Part shown: piece by piece, positions 1 through 6,096 of the stretch
Layout of the letters: each line of letters starts with the position of its first letter
Position numbering within the stretch: position 1 is the stretch's first letter
DNA from: CAYRZL01 sp964428795
Lineage (GTDB): Bacteria; Bacillota; Clostridia; Lachnospirales; Lachnospiraceae
Assembly: GCA_964428795.1 (NCBI GenBank)
Contig: CAYRZL010000094.1
Span: 1-9,238, forward strand
DNA: 9,238 nucleotides
Direction of reading: 5' to 3'
The notes under the pieces: generated by a model
The model's input: the letters and a program-made list of their open reading frames with translations, nothing else
What the model was told of the DNA's origin: nothing
Database searches by the model: none
Position numbers and translations under genes: made by a program

Positions 1-44
1 AAAAAATGAGCTGTCTGATATTATTCCCTGACAGCTCATTTTTT
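1..44 (-). terminator. Intrinsic terminator after the aldolase gene
   Basis: Two perfectly complementary 15-base arms at 1-15 and 30-44 enclose a 14-base loop. The arm core is TGAGCTGTC, and an A6 run on one side and a T6 run on the other become U-tracts in either direction. It lies about 93 bases beyond the aldolase stop codon and should end the dehydrogenase-aldolase transcript. Its symmetry means it could also stop a plus-strand transcript arriving from outside the window. Confidence 0.88.
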
Positions 45-137
45 ATACTTTTTCAGAAATATTCTGTATAATCTTCGCTCCCTTTTTCCATTCCGGAAGC
101 TTAAAACCTTTTTATTTTACGGGTTTCCGATATCCAT

Positions 138-1139
138 TCATGCTTCGCATCTGCACCGCTGCGCAGTTTGACGCAGCAACGTTTCATCCGGATCCTTGCG
201 GTTGACCGCAGATACCTCGGCAATCAGCTTCAATAAAGATACGCCCTCCTCTTCCGCAACTTTACGGAACATACCCAGGAAATTGGAATGGCAGCCGGAA
301 AGCCCCAGCATCAAATCCACAGGATTTACTGCCACATGGTAATCATAGGCCTTCATTGCCGGAATCAGTTTATCCTGCAGATATTCCAGCAGGCCATACA
401 GATCCACGCCTCCAAGATAGCCTTCTTTTTTCAGGGTTGCAGCCGCTAATTCCGTTGCGCAGTTTCCGGCGCTGCGAGCCATCCCGAGAAGTCCGCAGTC
501 GATCTCGTTTGCTCCGGCTGCCACCGCTGCCAGGGCATTCGCCTGGGACAGGCCCAGGTTGCTGTGGCCATGGAAGCCTACCGGAATCGTCACTTTACTC
601 TTCAGGGCCGTTACATAGGCAGACGCATCCTGCGGAAACATTGTTCCTGCGGAATCCATAATCGTAATTTTATCAACCCCGGCATCCTGAAGCATTCTTG
701 CTTCTTCTGCCAGTTCCTCCGGAGTGGATACATAGGCTTTCATCAGAGAGTAACGACAGATCAGTCCCGCTTTTTTTACCATTTCAACTGCCTTCACAGA
801 AGATGCGCCATCACTTGCATTTGCTCCAACCCGCAGGAAATTGAGTCCTGCCTTTGCAGCTCCTTGGATATGCTCTTCATCCGCATTTTTCGCAAGCATG
901 AACATGCCGATCCGTCCTCTGCCAAGATAAGGCTGCAGGACTTCAAAGTATTCCTCATCCGAAGGCGCATTCACCGCCCCAAGCTTTTCATATGCGCCCA
1001 GTCCCTTGCAGTTACCCATTTCAATATCCTGAATACCATTCTTAAGCAGCCCCTCCAGGATGCTTCCGGTCAGTTCTGTGGAAAAACCATGGCCTACAAC
1101 ATTTGCTCCGTCACGAAGCGTATTATCAAATAAGTTCAT
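138..1139 (-). CDS. DmpG-like 4-hydroxy-2-oxoacid aldolase (HMGL/DRE-TIM family)
   Basis: This 333-residue protein resembles 4-hydroxy-2-oxovalerate aldolases (DmpG/BphI), which use a divalent metal to split a 4-hydroxy-2-oxo acid into pyruvate and an aldehyde. The N-terminal TLRDG motif (residues 7-11) carries Arg9 and the metal ligand Asp10; FHGHSNLGL (189-197) supplies the ligands His190 and His192. The C-terminal part from about residue 245 matches the DmpG communication domain, including LGLSGCHSNFL (278-288). In DmpG/BphI a catalytic His follows LRDG after one residue; here that position is Asn13, and the family Tyr residues near 280-284 are Leu and His. No DmpF-like acylating aldehyde dehydrogenase is present. 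The start has AAGGAG at 1147-1152, 7 bases upstream. It follows the dehydrogenase by 76 bases and is probably cotranscribed with it. The fold and class are secure; the exact substrate is not known. Confidence 0.85.
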   Translation of the reverse strand: MNLFDNTLRDGANVVGHGFSTELTGSILEGLLKNGIQDIEMGNCKGLGAYEKLGAVNAPSDEEYFEVLQPYLGRGRIGMFMLAKNADEEHIQGAAKAGLNFLRVGANASDGASSVKAVEMVKKAGLICRYSLMKAYVSTPEELAEEARMLQDAGVDKITIMDSAGTMFPQDASAYVTALKSKVTIPVGFHGHSNLGLSQANALAAVAAGANEIDCGLLGMARSAGNCATELAAATLKKEGYLGGVDLYGLLEYLQDKLIPAMKAYDYHVAVNPVDLMLGLSGCHSNFLGMFRKVAEEEGVSLLKLIAEVSAVNRKDPDETLLRQTAQRCRCEA

Positions 1140-1215
1140 ACGTAATCTCCTTCTATTTTGATTTTACTTCCTTATGCGTTCCAGATACGGTACTCCCATC
1201 TTAAATTCCTGCCGT

Positions 1216-2145
1216 CTACACTACCCGGTGTGCCGGCTCTTTGCCATCCAGCACTTTCAGGACTTCTTCCACAACTTCCATACCCATTCGCTCCAGCGCC
1301 TCTTCCGTATCCGCGCCGATATGGGGGGTGCCGCAGAAATTGTCCAATGACATCAGCCTGTTTTCCCCGTTTGGCGGCTCTACAACAAAAGCATCGCAGG
1401 CTGCCGCCCGGATCACATGGTTTTTCAGTGCTTCATAAAGGTCATCCTCATTCACAATGCCGCCCCGGGCAGCATTTATCAAAATCGCATTTTTCTTAAA
1501 ATGCCTGAAATTTTCTGCAGAGATCAGATCCACAGTCGACGGTGTAAGCGGAACACTTACATTTACAAAATCCGACACTTCCAGCATATCATTTAATTCC
1601 TCGTATTTTTCAATGCCGTACTTTTCTGCCATCTCATGAGAACAATACGGGTCATATCCCACCAGTTTTACGGAAAATCCATTCTTCAGGATTTCTCCTG
1701 CCCGCCGCGCGATATTTCCCATGCCGATCAGCCCGATCGTCTTTCCTGTCAGTTCCAGGCCGCTGACTTCCGGCGGCGCTATACGGGAAAATCCTTCTTT
1801 TCTTGTCTTTGTATCACAGTAATTAATATTCCTTCCTGCGTTCAGCATCAGACTGACGATCAGTTCCGCGACCGAATTTGTATTGGCCGTTGGCGTGTTC
1901 ACTACTGTCACGCCATATTCCTTTGCGGCCTCCAGGTCGATGGTATTGCAGCCAACGCCATGTTTCCCGATTACCTTTAATTTCTTTGCTCTGGCGATTA
2001 TATCCCTTGTCACATCGGCAGTCCGTAATATGATCGCATCCAGTTCCTCGATACAATCCCAGTTATCAACAATTTCTGCCTGTTCCTTCAGTCGTTCTAC
2101 CGCCCCGGGATAAATATATTCACTTAAATAAACTTTCACAAACAT
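1216..2145 (-). CDS. D-2-hydroxyacid dehydrogenase, NAD-dependent (SerA-like, no ACT domain)
   Basis: A 309-residue member of the D-isomer-specific 2-hydroxyacid dehydrogenase family, which interconverts 2-hydroxy and 2-oxo acids with NAD(P). The Rossmann segment TGKTIGLIGMGNIA (133-146) has the glycine-rich loop, and Asp165 in GYDPY suits NAD rather than NADP. The catalytic triad is present: Arg227 in INAARGG, Glu256 in DAFVVEPP and His275 in TPHIGADT. The length fits a single-subunit enzyme without the regulatory ACT domain of long SerA proteins. The start at 2145 is preferred because AAAGGAG (2149-2155) precedes it, although the gap is only 3 bases. The in-frame ATG at 2184 has no ribosome site and lies inside a palindrome shared with the dctP leader. 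It is the first gene of a two-gene unit with the aldolase and probably makes that enzyme's 2-oxo substrate. Phosphoglycerate or hydroxypyruvate specificity cannot be excluded. Confidence 0.87.
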   Translation of the reverse strand: MFVKVYLSEYIYPGAVERLKEQAEIVDNWDCIEELDAIILRTADVTRDIIARAKKLKVIGKHGVGCNTIDLEAAKEYGVTVVNTPTANTNSVAELIVSLMLNAGRNINYCDTKTRKEGFSRIAPPEVSGLELTGKTIGLIGMGNIARRAGEILKNGFSVKLVGYDPYCSHEMAEKYGIEKYEELNDMLEVSDFVNVSVPLTPSTVDLISAENFRHFKKNAILINAARGGIVNEDDLYEALKNHVIRAAACDAFVVEPPNGENRLMSLDNFCGTPHIGADTEEALERMGMEVVEEVLKVLDGKEPAHRVV

Positions 2146-2148
2146 GTA

Positions 2149-2155
2149 CTCCTTT
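2149..2155 (-). promoter_or_regulatory. Ribosome binding site that sets the dehydrogenase start
   Basis: AAAGGAG lies 3 bases before the ATG at 2145. The spacing is short but the match is good, while the upstream in-frame ATG at 2184 has none. This site is the reason for choosing the 309-residue form over a 322-residue one. Confidence 0.75.
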
Positions 2156-2174
2156 CCACATTTCAATCCTACCG

Positions 2175-2186
2175 CAACGGCCATTG
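2175..2186. promoter_or_regulatory. Candidate operator palindrome in the dehydrogenase leader
   Basis: Minus-strand CAATGGCCGTTG, a near-perfect inverted repeat with one mismatched pair; with flanks it becomes GCAATGGCCGTTGC. It lies about 17 bases downstream of the expected transcription start. The same sequence with A for G, perfectly symmetric, occurs at 7118-7129 in the equivalent place before dctP. Recurrence at two matched positions suggests a repressor site. Which regulator binds it is not shown by the sequence. Confidence 0.55.
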
Positions 2187-2209
2187 CCCGGATTTATTTT
2201 GATAGGCAG

Positions 2210-2238
2210 ATTATAAAGACAACATTCACTACATTCAA
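2210..2238 (-). promoter_or_regulatory. Sigma-A promoter for the dehydrogenase-aldolase unit
   Basis: On the minus strand, TTGAAT (2233-2238) and a perfect TATAAT (2210-2215) are separated by 17 bases, so transcription should start near 2203. From 2243 to 2210 the sequence is identical to 7181-7148 upstream of dctP except at one base, including the spacer. The spacer and -35 region hold a 9-base direct repeat, TGAATGTAG then TGAATGTTG. This conservation goes beyond what a promoter needs and points to a shared regulator site. Confidence 0.85.
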
Positions 2239-2317
2239 TTGACGCAAAGAAAGAATTTCATTCCTGTTTTTTGTAACAATTGAACAATTTTTTTCTATGT
2301 TTCCTTTGAATAAACAA

Positions 2318-2365
2318 AAAACAGCTATTATTTGCTACATTTTTGAAGCAAATAATAGCTGTTTT
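2318..2365 (-). terminator. Intrinsic terminator after the rpiR-type gene
   Basis: Perfect 19-base inverted repeat, arms 2318-2336 and 2347-2365, with a 10-base loop. On the minus strand the second arm runs into six U residues (2321-2316). It begins 12 bases after the regulator's stop codon, so it should end the dctPQM-hydrolase-regulator transcript and separate it from the downstream promoter at 2238-2210. Confidence 0.92.
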
Positions 2366-2377
2366 CACGTCATTATT

Positions 2378-3244
2378 CTAATTCTTGCTGATAAGATACT
2401 CCTCCAGTACTGCATCTCTCTGCTGCAGCCTTTTTCGGAATTCTTCCGGTTTTCTCCAGCACATCAGGATCAGCAGGTATTCCAATACGCCAGTCACGCC
2501 AATCATAGAATGGAAAAAACCACAATGCTCCGTTTCTACCAGAACAATTTCCTCCGCGTATTTCGCAATGGGTGAGGTCGCGCTGTCCGTGACCAGGAAG
2601 ATGGGAACATTCTGTTCCGCCAGAATACTCCCCATCTTTTCATCGATCTTAAAATATCTTGGAAAATTCAGAAAAACCACCGCATCCTCGTCATCAAGCT
2701 CTGTCAGCTTTGTGACCATATCATGGCCTTCTGTTGTGATCACGCTTACTTTACTGGTAATATGTCCCAGAAGCCGTGCGAACTGAGTGGCGACTCCGTT
2801 TCCGCCCCGAAGGCCGATCACAACTTTCCGGTCGGCTTTCAGGAGCCGATCGGCAATTCGTTCATAAAGCTCGGAAGTATTCTGGCGGATAGACGTTTCC
2901 AGATTTTCTTCCATCAGCCGCAGGATCTCGTTACCAACATCATTCTGCTCATTATACTTCTGAAACTGCATCACATAACGGTCAAACAGTGAATGTTTCC
3001 CGATTTTCTCACTGTGTTCCTTCAATTCCAAAGCAATCTGCTCCTGAAGTTCAGCGTATCCTTCGAAGCCAACTACCCGGGCAAAACGGATAATGGTCGC
3101 ATCGCTGACCCCGATCTCCTTTCCCAGCTTCTTGGCAGTCATCCCCAGAATTCTTTTCTGATTTTTCATGATGTAGCTTGCAATCTTAAGCTGGCTTTTC
3201 GTCAGCTCACACGCTGAAAATCTCTGCATCAGGCTCTTTCCCAT
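2378..3244 (-). CDS. RpiR-family transcriptional regulator (HTH plus SIS domain)
   Basis: A 288-residue protein with the RpiR layout. An N-terminal helix-turn-helix covers about residues 5-77, with the recognition region GVSDATIIRFARVVGFEGY at 45-63. A SIS sugar-isomerase-like effector domain follows at about 125-260, with VVIGLRGGNGVATQF (141-155) and FLNFPRYF (191-198). RpiR proteins usually sense a phosphorylated sugar and act as repressors or activators of neighbouring catabolic genes. Here the Ser common in the first phosphate loop of SIS domains appears to be Gly148, and the second loop reads NFPRYF rather than the Ser/Thr-rich form, so the ligand may differ. The start at 3244 has GGAGG (3252-3256) 7 bases upstream; a longer in-frame ATG at 3280 lacks one. 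It lies 47 bases after the hydrolase and ends at a strong terminator. It is the obvious candidate regulator of both units. Confidence 0.92.
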   Translation of the reverse strand: MGKSLMQRFSACELTKSQLKIASYIMKNQKRILGMTAKKLGKEIGVSDATIIRFARVVGFEGYAELQEQIALELKEHSEKIGKHSLFDRYVMQFQKYNEQNDVGNEILRLMEENLETSIRQNTSELYERIADRLLKADRKVVIGLRGGNGVATQFARLLGHITSKVSVITTEGHDMVTKLTELDDEDAVVFLNFPRYFKIDEKMGSILAEQNVPIFLVTDSATSPIAKYAEEIVLVETEHCGFFHSMIGVTGVLEYLLILMCWRKPEEFRKRLQQRDAVLEEYLISKN

Positions 3245-3251
3245 CCTGCTA

Positions 3252-3256
3252 CCTCC
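3252..3256 (-). promoter_or_regulatory. Ribosome binding site that sets the regulator start
   Basis: GGAGG 7 bases before the ATG at 3244 fixes a 288-residue product rather than the 300-residue reading from 3280. The six bases 3255-3260 are the complement of 3282-3287, so in read-through mRNA this site could be partly paired in a weak 6-bp stem. Confidence 0.75.
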
Positions 3257-3270
3257 GGTTCTTTTTCTAA

Positions 3271-3299
3271 ACCATAACACAAACCGGCTGATTATTCAA
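3271..3299 (-). promoter_or_regulatory. Possible internal promoter for the regulator gene
   Basis: TTGAAT (3294-3299), overlapping the hydrolase stop codon, lies 17 bases from TATGGT (3271-3276), a 4-of-6 match to the -10 consensus. The -35 is preceded by CAA, giving CAATTGAAT as in the two main promoters, but the rest of the shared element is absent. It could give low basal regulator synthesis from about 3264. Confidence 0.35.
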
Positions 3300-4269
3300 T
3301 TGTGAGGATTCTGGCCGGATTGCCTGTCAGCATCTGGTCAATCGCGCGCTGTGGGACTCCGACTTCTGCCAGCAATGGGACAAAATGTGTCAGTAAATAA
3401 GAAATACCATGCGCTGTTTTTCCTTCTTTTTTCATATATCCTTTGTGGAAGGTATTTCTTCCCGCATCCATGGAAAGAACGATCTGTTTTTCATACCCCT
3501 GTTCCACAAGCCATCGGATATTTTCTGCAAGGGCAACATCCGTAAGCCATTCCGGGCGATCCGGACCCTCAAAAGAAAGGTTGACTCCCATATCCAGCAT
3601 TTTCCTGTGATAATAGCGGTCATTGATCTTATTGGTATGGCAGATCACACATTTTTCCAGATTTGCTCCGTTATTTCGCAGGATCTCCGCCGTTTCAATT
3701 CCCATCGTTCCCATATCCGTGTGCGTGGATATGGGCGCTCCGCACTCCGCCTGTGCCCGCGCTGCTATCTCCAGCGCGTTCTTTTCAAAAGGTGTGATCT
3801 GACGCATACTTGTCCCGGCTTTTATCACTCCGGCCTTCGCACTGCACCGTTCTACGATCGGACCCAGATAGCTGTATCGGTCCATCCCGTCTGTTACCTC
3901 CCGGGCAATCATCTTCACAACCTGCTCCTGCGGGCATATCAGGGACCAGTGCCCCCGGTTGTCATACAGGCTTCCTTTATGAAAGCCGGTCACCATCACC
4001 AGATGCGCCCGGCCACGGAATTTTTCTGCAATTTCAAGCATTTTGGGCACATTTCTGCCGCATCCTATAGGATCCATACACACCATTGCCTTTCCGCCGG
4101 CTGTGATGTAGTCCTCCAACTCCCAGGATGCCGCCGAAACATCATCCATTAAATACCAGGAATTTTCCTGAATCTCCGGTCCATAGCTCCGGATCAGATG
4201 GTCATGGAAATCGCAGACTCCAAATTCAGAGGCTGACACCTCTCCTAATACTGTCTGAATACCTGACAT
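3292..4269 (-). CDS. Phosphotriesterase-family metal hydrolase, probable lactonase
   Basis: A 325-residue amidohydrolase-superfamily protein of the phosphotriesterase type, a cytoplasmic TIM barrel with two metals. All expected ligands are visible in order: His22 and His24 in DFHDH, the bridging lysine Lys150 in GVIKAG, His183 in STHTD, His211 in ICHTN and Asp268 in SMDAG. Bacterial relatives beside sugar-acid genes are mostly lactonases acting on free or phosphorylated sugar lactones rather than organophosphate esterases, so lactone hydrolysis is the best guess. No signal peptide is seen. GGAGGAG about 7 bases before the start overlaps the end of dctM, whose stop is only 15 bases upstream, so translation is probably coupled. 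Its place inside the TRAP operon suggests it acts on the imported compound. Family certain, substrate unknown. Confidence 0.9.
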   Translation of the reverse strand: MSGIQTVLGEVSASEFGVCDFHDHLIRSYGPEIQENSWYLMDDVSAASWELEDYITAGGKAMVCMDPIGCGRNVPKMLEIAEKFRGRAHLVMVTGFHKGSLYDNRGHWSLICPQEQVVKMIAREVTDGMDRYSYLGPIVERCSAKAGVIKAGTSMRQITPFEKNALEIAARAQAECGAPISTHTDMGTMGIETAEILRNNGANLEKCVICHTNKINDRYYHRKMLDMGVNLSFEGPDRPEWLTDVALAENIRWLVEQGYEKQIVLSMDAGRNTFHKGYMKKEGKTAHGISYLLTHFVPLLAEVGVPQRAIDQMLTGNPARILTIE

Positions 4270-4284
4270 ATTACTTCTCCTCCA

Positions 4285-5562
4285 TTATAAAAGTGACGGC
4301 AGGAACGTAGACAATGCCGGAATTGCCGCAATCAGAATGCCCATCAACAGCTGGATCGCCAGCATCGGAAGGATCCGCTTCGTCACCCGGGTGATCGGCT
4401 CTTTGCTGATTCCACACGCTACAAACATACTCGGGGCAAAGGGCGGCGTAGCAATTCCCATACACAGCAGGAATACCATGAAACACGCATATGTGATCGG
4501 ATTGATTCCATAGGAAACCGCCATTGGATGAAGAATCGGACAGAGAATAACCACTACCGCCGTTGCTTCCATAAACATTCCGCAAACCACCAGCAGGATA
4601 CCGGAAAGGAGCAGGAACATAAACGCACTGGGGGCAAATCTTGCCACAACCTCTGTCAGTGTTTTGGTAATTCCATAATATGCTACCAGATATCCAAATA
4701 CATTGGCCGCCGCAATCAGGACCATCAGATTTGCCGTCGTTTTTGCCGTATTTTTAAACATTGGCAAAAGATCCTTTATCTTGATATCCTTATATACAAA
4801 TACAGAAATAATGAGGCCGTAAACTACCGCCACTCCTGCCGCTTCTGTCGCCGTAAAAATACCGAGATAAATTCCTCCCAGAATTATAATCGGCATCAGC
4901 AGGGCCAGGATCGATTCACGGAATGCTTTCCATACTTTTCCCCAGGAAAAATTACCCTCTTTGGGCAGGTTTTCTTTATGAGCCACAAAGATCGCATACA
5001 CAGACCAGAGCACACAGCAGAGAATGCCCGGAAGGATCCCCGACATAAAGAGGTTCATGACAGACAGATTGGAAGACTGCGCGTAGAAAATAAAAACAAT
5101 ACTTGGAGGGATGATCGGTCCGAGGGTACCGCCAATCGCCAGAAGCGCTGTCGTATAATCCTTTGGATATTTGCGTTCCGTCATCGCCGGATACATGATT
5201 GCGCCAATCGCCGCAGTAGTTGCAAGGGCAGAACCTGTCAGCGCCGCAAAAATAGCACACGCTACCAGAAGCACTACAGAAAGTCCTCCGCGGATATTTC
5301 CAAAAATGCTGTCTGCCAGATTTACCAGTCTCTTTGAGATACTTCCCTGTGCCATAATATCTCCTGCCACCAGGAATAACGGAACCGCCAGCATCGTAAA
5401 GGCATCCATGGATGTAAAGAGCCGTTGACTGATAATAGAAAGTGCGCTGCCGTCAATCAGCAATGATACCGCCGATGCCAGGATCAACGACCAGGAGATC
5501 GGCACTCCGATTATCATACAGGCCAACATTACCAATATAAGACTGCTCGCTGCAAAGCTCAT
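4285..5562 (-). CDS. dctM: TRAP transporter large permease subunit, DctM family
   Basis: A 425-residue, highly hydrophobic protein of normal DctM length, with about a dozen membrane segments. It is the ion-coupled translocation subunit of a tripartite TRAP transporter for organic acids. Family signatures include AVPLFLVAGDIM (59-70), FAALTGSALATTAAIG (105-120), GPIIPPSIVFIFYA (148-161), GIYLGIFTATEAAGVA (230-245) and CGMFMEATAVVVILCP (327-342). The duplicated arrangement, one half centred on TGSALATT and the other on FMEATA, fits the elevator-type fold of the family. The start codon overlaps the dctQ stop by four bases (ATGA), and GGAGG lies 7 bases upstream, a typical coupled pair. The gene is intact. 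Confidence 0.95.
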   Translation of the reverse strand: MSFAASSLILVMLACMIIGVPISWSLILASAVSLLIDGSALSIISQRLFTSMDAFTMLAVPLFLVAGDIMAQGSISKRLVNLADSIFGNIRGGLSVVLLVACAIFAALTGSALATTAAIGAIMYPAMTERKYPKDYTTALLAIGGTLGPIIPPSIVFIFYAQSSNLSVMNLFMSGILPGILCCVLWSVYAIFVAHKENLPKEGNFSWGKVWKAFRESILALLMPIIILGGIYLGIFTATEAAGVAVVYGLIISVFVYKDIKIKDLLPMFKNTAKTTANLMVLIAAANVFGYLVAYYGITKTLTEVVARFAPSAFMFLLLSGILLVVCGMFMEATAVVVILCPILHPMAVSYGINPITYACFMVFLLCMGIATPPFAPSMFVACGISKEPITRVTKRILPMLAIQLLMGILIAAIPALSTFLPSLL

Positions 5563-6032
5563 TCGCCCACCTCCTTAATCTGTATCCAGATCCTCCGGAT
5601 CACCTCGATGAAATCCAAAGCAAAGCCCAGCGGGAACACAAGATACATGATCCACATCGGTACATGCAAACTGGGGCTTGTCGCCCGAAATCCTACCTGA
5701 ACCAGGTAATAACTGCCATATGCCGCCACAGCGATCGCCGCCAGTGTCAAAACATGCTGCAGGATCTTAACCACTTTGATCGCTTTTCCTTTGAAAATCA
5801 TATCCACTACATCGATCTTAATCTGTATATCAGAGCGAATACCAAGATTAACTCCCATATAGATCATCCAGATGAACATATACCTCGTCAGTTCTTCCGA
5901 CCACGAAATACTGTGTCCCATCAGGTAACGCATGATCACCTGAACAAAAACAATAAATACCATAACAAAAAGCATGGCTCCGGTCACTGTATTGATCACA
6001 TCCTGAAGCTTATCAAATACTTTTCCCAACAA
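5559..6032 (-). CDS. dctQ: TRAP transporter small permease subunit, DctQ family
   Basis: A 157-residue membrane protein with four hydrophobic segments (about 16-35, 48-65, 90-112 and 124-146), the usual DctQ topology; it pairs with DctM in the membrane. The family signature HSISWSEELTRYMFIW (40-55) with Trp44, Glu46, Glu47 and Arg50 is clear. The gene starts with TTG: AAAGGAGG lies 6 bases upstream, whereas the first in-frame ATG would fall inside the first membrane segment (residue 20). The stop overlaps the dctM start. A 12-bp stem-loop lies just upstream, between dctP and this gene, and may reduce its expression relative to dctP. Confidence 0.93.
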   Translation of the reverse strand: MLGKVFDKLQDVINTVTGAMLFVMVFIVFVQVIMRYLMGHSISWSEELTRYMFIWMIYMGVNLGIRSDIQIKIDVVDMIFKGKAIKVVKILQHVLTLAAIAVAAYGSYYLVQVGFRATSPSLHVPMWIMYLVFPLGFALDFIEVIRRIWIQIKEVGE

Positions 6033-6038
6033 TGCTTT

Positions 6039-6046
6039 CCTCCTTT
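6039..6046 (-). promoter_or_regulatory. Strong ribosome binding site for the TTG-started dctQ
   Basis: AAAGGAGG, 6 bases before the TTG at 6030-6032. No in-frame ATG occurs before residue 20, so this site supports a TTG start. Confidence 0.8.
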
Positions 6047-6052
6047 CCCAAA

Positions 6053-6086
6053 GAGGGACTCAGGTATCACCGCACCCGAATCCCTC
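6053..6086 (-). promoter_or_regulatory. Stem-loop between dctP and dctQ
   Basis: Arms 6075-6086 and 6053-6064 form a 12-bp stem in the minus-strand RNA, with two G-U pairs and a 10-base loop. It starts 10 bases after the dctP stop. Only three U residues follow, so it is at most a partial terminator. It could also protect the 3' end of dctP mRNA from nucleases. Such hairpins after binding-protein genes are known to raise the ratio of binding protein to permease; that role here is inferred. Confidence 0.7.
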
Positions 6087-6096
6087 AACAGATGTC

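Noticed and set aside
2146..2184. N-terminal extension of the dehydrogenase to an ATG at 2184
   Set aside because: No ribosome site precedes it, the added 13 residues lie outside the family's usual start, and the ATG falls within the shared palindrome. The ATG at 2145 has AAAGGAG.
3245..3280. 12-residue N-terminal extension of the regulator
   Set aside because: No ribosome site is present for the ATG at 3280; GGAGG sits correctly before 3244.
3409..4152. Long plus-strand open frame of 247 codons opposite the hydrolase
   Set aside because: It lies wholly antisense to a gene with every catalytic residue intact, and its predicted product resembles no family. It is a shadow frame.
4528..5337. 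Plus-strand open frame of 269 codons opposite dctM
   Set aside because: The composition is rich in Arg, His, Asn and Gln, as expected from the complement of membrane-protein codons. It is a shadow of dctM.
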